IMG/VR virus record: IMGVR_UViG_3300047562_001971
Location: 1-44,956 of that record
Direction: 5' to 3' (one strand)
Length of the DNA stretch: 44,956 nt
DNA from: a virus
Of this stretch, positions 40,156 through 44,956 are shown in pieces. Numbering within the stretch: the stretch's first letter is position 1; every line of letters starts with the position of its first letter. The notes beneath the pieces are model-generated. The model did not search any database. It saw nothing but the letters and a program-made list of their open reading frames with translations, and was not told the origin of the DNA. The translations under genes were made by a program, and so were the position numbers.

Positions 40156-43100
40156 CCACTGGGCTTGATATCTGCCTACAGGTCAACCTAGTAGTCACCC
40201 CCTCTAAATATTGAGTTTCTGCTCTAACGATAATATATTTATTGTCTCCATCTAAACCTTGCAATGGGTAATTTATACTAACTATATCTCCAGCAGATAA
40301 TGCTGGGTTTCCAAATATTTCCATTTCTACATACTTTCCCTTATTTAAAACTGTAGACTTAATCCAATCTCCTAAAGATTTTGCATCTGGCTCAGACTGT
40401 ATCCAATTTGATTCAAATATTACTGGCTCCTTTGTAGCAAGCTCTGAAGGTTCATCGGTGCTATATTCTAATGGGCTTGATTTATTTATCGTGTTTCCCA
40501 AAACATAGAAGCTGGTATAGTTACCGTCATCTAAAGGAACAAACGTAGTTGTATTATTTAAAACGTATGTTTCTGCCTCAAATGGTTGAAGTCTAGTATC
40601 TAAAACAGTTGCATATCTATTTGAAGCGGTTGAAAATTTTAATGGTATTCCAGGTCCTCCATTATATTTAACCTTGGCTTTTCTAATTTCTCTAGCAGTA
40701 GATCCGAACTCAATAAACGACTCATCTCTTTTATTTTCATTTGCACCTTGAGAATATATAAGGTTTCCATGTAATAAAGATATTGTGTCATCAGAAAATA
40801 CTCCATCAAAAAAGAAGCTACTTTTAGAAACTGACTGATCGTAGTCTTCCTTATCTATACTTTTAGCATAAGCATATTCATAATACGCCACACCTTGTCC
40901 GCATAGAAGTCCAAAATTTTTGCTTTTACTAATTTTAGGAACCACCTCATTAGTATTATCTACGGCTTTGATTTTAAATCCATTTATAAAGACTACTATT
41001 TCATTCTGGTCTACTCCAGCTTTTACTCTCACGTCAATATTGTATGCCTGTCCAGCATAAATTCCAGCTAGCCTATTGATTTGTTTTGATTGACTATCTG
41101 ATAACAGCACTACCTTACCATCGCTATTAAACTTCATAATTCTAACTTCTTTATTTGTTTTAGCAGATGCAGTTGTATGTATGGTTATATAATAACCTTG
41201 CTTTCCAGTATCTCCTGTAAAAAATGCCACACCACCTATTTGTGCGGGGCTTTCAAATTGAGTGTCAAAATATAATCTTGTCCCAAACGCAAAATAACTA
41301 TCTGATACATTTACAGAGTCAAATGTCTTTACGGCTATATCGTAAGTAGTTTTATCTTTATCTAGATTGTCCAACACAAGGAAGGACTTGCTGATTGTAT
41401 TTTGATTTGGGTTAGTATCTGGTCTAAAAGATCCGCTATTAGAATCTTTTTTAGTAGAAGAAGATGCTGATAATAGATTTATTTTATATCTATTAAATTT
41501 TCTAGTATCGTTTTCTCCAGATGTATTTATATATGAAGATGGGGATTTTTCATGAACTGAAGGAGTTGTGGTATTCCACAATGCTCTTTCTTTAATTTTA
41601 TATCTGCCTGTTGGTTTAAAATATGCAGTATTAACATCACTTATATTAGAATATCCTGGCTTAGAAAGATATCTGTATTTATAAACATCCGAATCAGATT
41701 TAATTAATACAGGAATTGGGTCTGAAGAAGGATCATCTTTTGGAACATATTGATATTCTATGCCATCATATTCTATGACTTCATCATTAATTAATGTGTA
41801 TCCATTAAAGCTAAATAAGGATTGCATGTTTGTATCTTGAGATATAGTGCTATTATTCAAAAAGAAGTATTCGTCTGTTGACAATAATGGCTCTGCTAAT
41901 GTTCCCGCCCCTAAAAATGTTTCCTCAGATTTCCATAATGGAGATGATGAACCATCATATTGAGAAGTAGAAGCTGCTGACCAAATTACCTTAACAGCAT
42001 TTGCTGAAGCTGATTCTGAAGCCGTAAAATTAATTATATTTGGAAGCACTGCTCCATCTGTTTCGCTTGTAAGTAGCCAATCAGAACTTCTTGTGCTGTC
42101 ATAAATATAATCTCTGCTGTAGAAATTAAGCATATTGTTTTCATCAACAAATGCATTCATCTGTATGTCCCTACATAATTCCTGTAGGCACTCCCAAACT
42201 GTTTTAGACCTATCTGACCACCAATAGGTTACTGATGGAACTGATGTTTCCGTTTCTGCGGTAAAAAACTGATAGTTAGAAAATCCAACAGAATCTAATA
42301 GTACACGTATAACTGCTGTTATTGGATAGTCTTCAATTAATATTTCTGGAGCTAGAGTTTCTTGTAATATTTTAGCAGCGTCTAAAGCTGTTATGTTAGC
42401 ATCTCCAAACTCTCCAACATTCCAGGAGTGCATATAAAAATATCCTTGATTTATTTTATATTCATTGTTATTATCTTTAACTATTATATAAGGCTTTACC
42501 AATGTATCCTTAAACAAATAAACGTTTATAGGATCAATTTCTTCACCACGAATATATTCTTTTAGCTTTAAAGATCCTTGAGTAAATTTGTTTAATGTTA
42601 ATGCCAAGGTGTTGGCTGTTAATGTTCCCACTGGAATTATTGAGTCTGAATCGTTACTTGTTTCCTTTGTAACGGTAAATGTCTGAACATCATTTGTGAC
42701 GTCTATAATAAAAAATGGCGCAAATTCTATTACACCTAAAAGTTTTCCACTAGAAGAATTTGTAGCCTGTAGGCTTATGGATTTAAACTGTTGATATGAA
42801 TTAAAAGAAGATGGAGCTGTTGTTGACCATCCTGTACCATTATAATAAACGGTTGCTTCTCCATTAACCAATTCAGTTCCAGTTACAGTAATTGTAGAAT
42901 CATCTGATTTAGTTGCTGTAATTGTCCAAGACGATGGGACATCATGGCTGTCTTCAAATCTTGCTACAATCTTATTTGCAGTTATTAATTTTGGATTTTG
43001 CTTTGCCTCATCTGAAAAATAAGATATGTTTATGCTGATATCTTCGTCCTTTGGCCCAAGCCAGTACTTATAAGTCATACTGTTTCCTGGATAATATAAT

Positions 43101-43402
43101 CTTGTACCTGTTGGGTTAACTTCACGTGGAGAAATAAATGTGTTGTCTGGAGTATCTGTATTATTAACTGTATAAATCAAATATTTAATCCCAGGCAGCA
43201 TAGGTCTATTAGGCTTATATATTGTATCTATAGGGAAAAGTTTTTTATAACTATTTGTTAAATCTCCATAATCAGCAGTAGATGTAGCATCAATATAATC
43301 TACCATTCTATTCATATTGTACTCAATAAGTGCGCCCGCCGAAGTAGAGACAGTCCTATTTTCTTCTAATATTGTTTTTGCGGCTGGATCTAAATTAATC
43401 AT
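40151..43402 (-). CDS. Tail-hub/minor tail protein with lectin-like insertion (1083 aa)
   Basis: The N-terminal half (to about 470) has hub-like signatures of siphovirus minor tail proteins: QGYFYMHSWNVGEFGDANIT, DYPITAVIRVLLDSVGFSN and WECLQELCRDIQMNAFVDEN. An inserted beta-sandwich (about 665-860, e.g. YFAFGTRLYFDTQFESPAQI, GYYITIHTTASAKTNKEVR) resembles concanavalin-type lectin folds. The C-terminus returns to hub-like sequence. It would sit at the tail tip and contact host sugars. No catalytic residues were identified. Confidence 0.75.
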   Translation of the reverse strand: MINLDPAAKTILEENRTVSTSAGALIEYNMNRMVDYIDATSTADYGDLTNSYKKLFPIDTIYKPNRPMLPGIKYLIYTVNNTDTPDNTFISPREVNPTGTRLYYPGNSMTYKYWLGPKDEDISINISYFSDEAKQNPKLITANKIVARFEDSHDVPSSWTITATKSDDSTITVTGTELVNGEATVYYNGTGWSTTAPSSFNSYQQFKSISLQATNSSSGKLLGVIEFAPFFIIDVTNDVQTFTVTKETSNDSDSIIPVGTLTANTLALTLNKFTQGSLKLKEYIRGEEIDPINVYLFKDTLVKPYIIVKDNNNEYKINQGYFYMHSWNVGEFGDANITALDAAKILQETLAPEILIEDYPITAVIRVLLDSVGFSNYQFFTAETETSVPSVTYWWSDRSKTVWECLQELCRDIQMNAFVDENNMLNFYSRDYIYDSTRSSDWLLTSETDGAVLPNIINFTASESASANAVKVIWSAASTSQYDGSSSPLWKSEETFLGAGTLAEPLLSTDEYFFLNNSTISQDTNMQSLFSFNGYTLINDEVIEYDGIEYQYVPKDDPSSDPIPVLIKSDSDVYKYRYLSKPGYSNISDVNTAYFKPTGRYKIKERALWNTTTPSVHEKSPSSYINTSGENDTRKFNRYKINLLSASSSTKKDSNSGSFRPDTNPNQNTISKSFLVLDNLDKDKTTYDIAVKTFDSVNVSDSYFAFGTRLYFDTQFESPAQIGGVAFFTGDTGKQGYYITIHTTASAKTNKEVRIMKFNSDGKVVLLSDSQSKQINRLAGIYAGQAYNIDVRVKAGVDQNEIVVFINGFKIKAVDNTNEVVPKISKSKNFGLLCGQGVAYYEYAYAKSIDKEDYDQSVSKSSFFFDGVFSDDTISLLHGNLIYSQGANENKRDESFIEFGSTAREIRKAKVKYNGGPGIPLKFSTASNRYATVLDTRLQPFEAETYVLNNTTTFVPLDDGNYTSFYVLGNTINKSSPLEYSTDEPSELATKEPVIFESNWIQSEPDAKSLGDWIKSTVLNKGKYVEMEIFGNPALSAGDIVSINYPLQGLDGDNKYIIVRAETQYLEGVTTRLTCRQISSPVV

Positions 43403-43989
43403 ACTTGCTCCATACTTAAATCAACATTCCAATATGTCTGCAAGCCCCTTTTTACTACTGTAAAATTGCAAGAAGTAAATACTACTGTATATGTATAGTC
43501 ATCTACTAAAACCCCATCTGATTGCTCTATATTAGATACTGCAAAGGGAGTAGGGTTTATTTTAATTCTAAAAGATCCTTGTCCTGTTGAGGATTCATAG
43601 AAGGCTTTTATATCTTCCGCCGCCCATGCTCCGTCTACCGCCTCATTTCTAAATGATGGAAGCATTGACCAGGATACGTTAAATGTCTTTTTGTCAGCTA
43701 CAAAATACTTCCTTAATGACCCATTAGCCATTCTTTGTTGCTGCTCAATCCTAATGGTACCCATATTAAACTCTGACCTGTTATGCTCTGAAACTCTTCT
43801 AAATTTTGTATTTAATTTATCTCCAACAGCTAGGAAATTTCTTGAGGCAGCAGCTGCACTATATTTTTGACCTGGTGCAGTAAATGTAGAGCCACCATAT
43901 GTAAATTGATTATTAGCTGGATCCATAGCTAAAGGATCTGTAGCCTCTATGTATAAGACTGAGCCCTTTGGTAAATTTTCAAATGACAT
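43399..43989 (-). CDS. Distal-tail-like protein (196 aa)
   Basis: Beta-rich sequence with KYFVADKKTFNVSWSMLPSF and YTYTVVFTSCNFTVVKRGLQ. Location immediately after the tape-measure gene fits a distal tail (Dit-like) or tail-tip protein. It overlaps the hub gene by 4 nt and the tape measure by one base. Confidence 0.65.
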   Translation of the reverse strand: MSFENLPKGSVLYIEATDPLAMDPANNQFTYGGSTFTAPGQKYSAAAASRNFLAVGDKLNTKFRRVSEHNRSEFNMGTIRIEQQQRMANGSLRKYFVADKKTFNVSWSMLPSFRNEAVDGAWAAEDIKAFYESSTGQGSFRIKINPTPFAVSNIEQSDGVLVDDYTYTVVFTSCNFTVVKRGLQTYWNVDLSMEQV

Positions 43990-44956
43990 TAATATCTCCT
44001 ACCTATTCCAGCTGCCGCTTCTCTAATTCTCATCTCTCTGCTTATAGCCTTAGCAACATCGTCAGCATTCATGTTTGATCCATTAAGTGTAACATTGATA
44101 TTATATAATGCATTTGAAGAAGAAGCTGGGCCTCCCTGATTATACATTATTCTTCCGCCAGTACTGTATTTAGGAATATCATATCTTACCATCCCGCCCA
44201 TTGCCATTCCATTAATTCTATCTAATAATGGTGTGCCTAGTGCTCTAACGGATGCAGCATTTATAACATATTCTCCATTAGACAGCATTGCTGGAATTGA
44301 ATCTGATGTAGATGTTCCTGGTCCAGATATAAATCCACCTGAAGCTTTTTGTAAATATGCTCTTGCGGTATTCATATTGGATCCAGTTACACGATATAAC
44401 TGATCTCCATACTTAAAGAAATCATTTTTACCTAATTTAAGCCTATCTACAATTTGTCCACGAGCAGCATCTGTTAGTGTTCCATCCTCTTTAGTTTCAT
44501 ATTTTCCTCGTAATACATATGGATTATTTTTACCATAAATATTTCCTTTATCTGGATTATTTTGTTTTGATATTGCATCATATAGATCAGATAACTTCTT
44601 GCCACCAGTTATCAATAAGGCTTCTCTTTCTGCCGCCTTAACATCTTTTGCAGCAAATCCTAAGTCTGGCATGTTTGGACCAGCCACATATTTTCCATTT
44701 ATGACAGATCCAGAAGTTCCTCTTACTGCAGCAGGAGATTTTAATATATCAGCAAATGCCTCTGCAAATGCTTTTTGTTGCATTGCACTTCCACTAGTAG
44801 ATAGCCCTCTAACTATATTTGTAAAGTTTCCTAAGTTGCCAACAGCTCTTTCTATTGCATTAGTTCTTCTAGTATTTTCTTTTAATGTATTGGCTGGCAT
44901 TGCCTGTGCATTAGCAACTTCTTTGACTAACTTCTCATATTCTGCCTGCTGCTTCA
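43989..44956 (-). CDS. Tape-measure protein, C-terminal fragment
   Basis: The frame is open through the right edge (upstream of the visible Met it reads KQQAEYEKLVKEVANAQ), so only the C-terminal 320 or so residues are present. GGFISGPGTSTSDSIPAMLS, GEYVINAASVRALGTPLLDR and GMAMGGMVRYDIPKYSTGG are the standard C-terminal motifs of siphovirus tape measures. The full protein sets tail length and is usually several hundred to over a thousand residues. Confidence 0.9.
   Translation of the reverse strand, partial: KQQAEYEKLVKEVANAQAMPANTLKENTRRTNAIERAVGNLGNFTNIVRGLSTSGSAMQQKAFAEAFADILKSPAAVRGTSGSVINGKYVAGPNMPDLGFAAKDVKAAEREALLITGGKKLSDLYDAISKQNNPDKGNIYGKNNPYVLRGKYETKEDGTLTDAARGQIVDRLKLGKNDFFKYGDQLYRVTGSNMNTARAYLQKASGGFISGPGTSTSDSIPAMLSNGEYVINAASVRALGTPLLDRINGMAMGGMVRYDIPKYSTGGRIMYNQGGPASSSNALYNINVTLNGSNMNADDVAKAISREMRIREAAAGIGRRY

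Noticed and set aside
14451-44956. An integrated prophage
   Set aside because: No integrase, excisionase or attachment-like repeat is visible, though the rest of the genome is not shown.

Overview
The window reads as part of the genome of a tailed double-stranded DNA phage (siphovirus-like) that infects an actinobacterium. Every gene I accept is on the minus strand, so transcription runs from high to low coordinates. Phage hallmarks are a tape-measure C-terminus, tail-tip and fibre proteins, a terminase, a DnaE/DnaB/primase/RecA replication set and a CHAP endolysin. The actinobacterial link rests on a WhiB-family regulator, a mycobacterial-type AhpC/AhpD pair and a surface protein of the type I associate with low-GC freshwater actinobacteria (acI/Nanopelagicales). 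Naming that host is inference. The DNA is AT-rich. No portal, capsid, integrase or reverse transcriptase lies in the window.

Layout in transcription order. (1) 44956-31178, tail module: tape-measure C-terminus (cut by the window edge), two tail-tip proteins, a lectin-like hub candidate, fibronectin-type and beta-repeat tail proteins, a 1263-residue Cys-rich fibre ending in a PP[F/H]F repeat, and small coiled-coil genes. (2) 31174-17315, replication and recombination, opened by a consensus promoter: metallophosphoesterase, HTH and zinc-finger proteins, DnaB-type helicase, primase, gp32-like protein, DnaE polymerase, MazG-like enzyme, RecA, SSB, Cas4/RecB-like nuclease, RuvC-like resolvase, FkbM methyltransferase and a DUF1599-like protein. 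(3) 16952-14206, packaging: small and large terminase with zinc-finger genes. (4) 14194-10857, five tRNAs interleaved with AhpC, AhpD, an SDR oxidoreductase, Hsp20 and an FmdB-type zinc ribbon. (5) 10805-7005, PA14 protein, holin candidates, lipoprotein and endolysin. (6) 6940-1, accessory genes: glutathione-peroxidase-like protein, WhiB, proteasome-beta-like hydrolase, secreted subtilase, T4 endonuclease V-type glycosylase, thioredoxin, and a host-like surface protein beside a perfect hairpin.

The most notable theme is a stress and photoprotection set spread over regions 4 and 6: AhpC, AhpD, GPx-like protein, thioredoxin, pyrimidine-dimer glycosylase, Hsp20 and two protease-like proteins. 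AhpC/AhpD would need host dihydrolipoamide chemistry, and the GPx-like protein may use the phage thioredoxin. A second theme is promoter architecture. Several accessory genes have sigma70-type promoters whose -10 box ends 6-7 nt before the start codon, which implies leaderless mRNAs. Three other promoters place an inverted repeat at the predicted +1, giving mRNAs with a hairpin at the 5' end. tRNAs sit as punctuation between protein genes, so tRNA processing would leave very short ribosome-binding leaders.

Many genes overlap by 1-20 nt, so most of the phage is probably read as a few long, translationally coupled transcripts. I corrected several starts where a good ribosome-binding site or stop/start overlap favours an internal Met, and added eight small genes (including XapX-like, HTH and C2H2 proteins).
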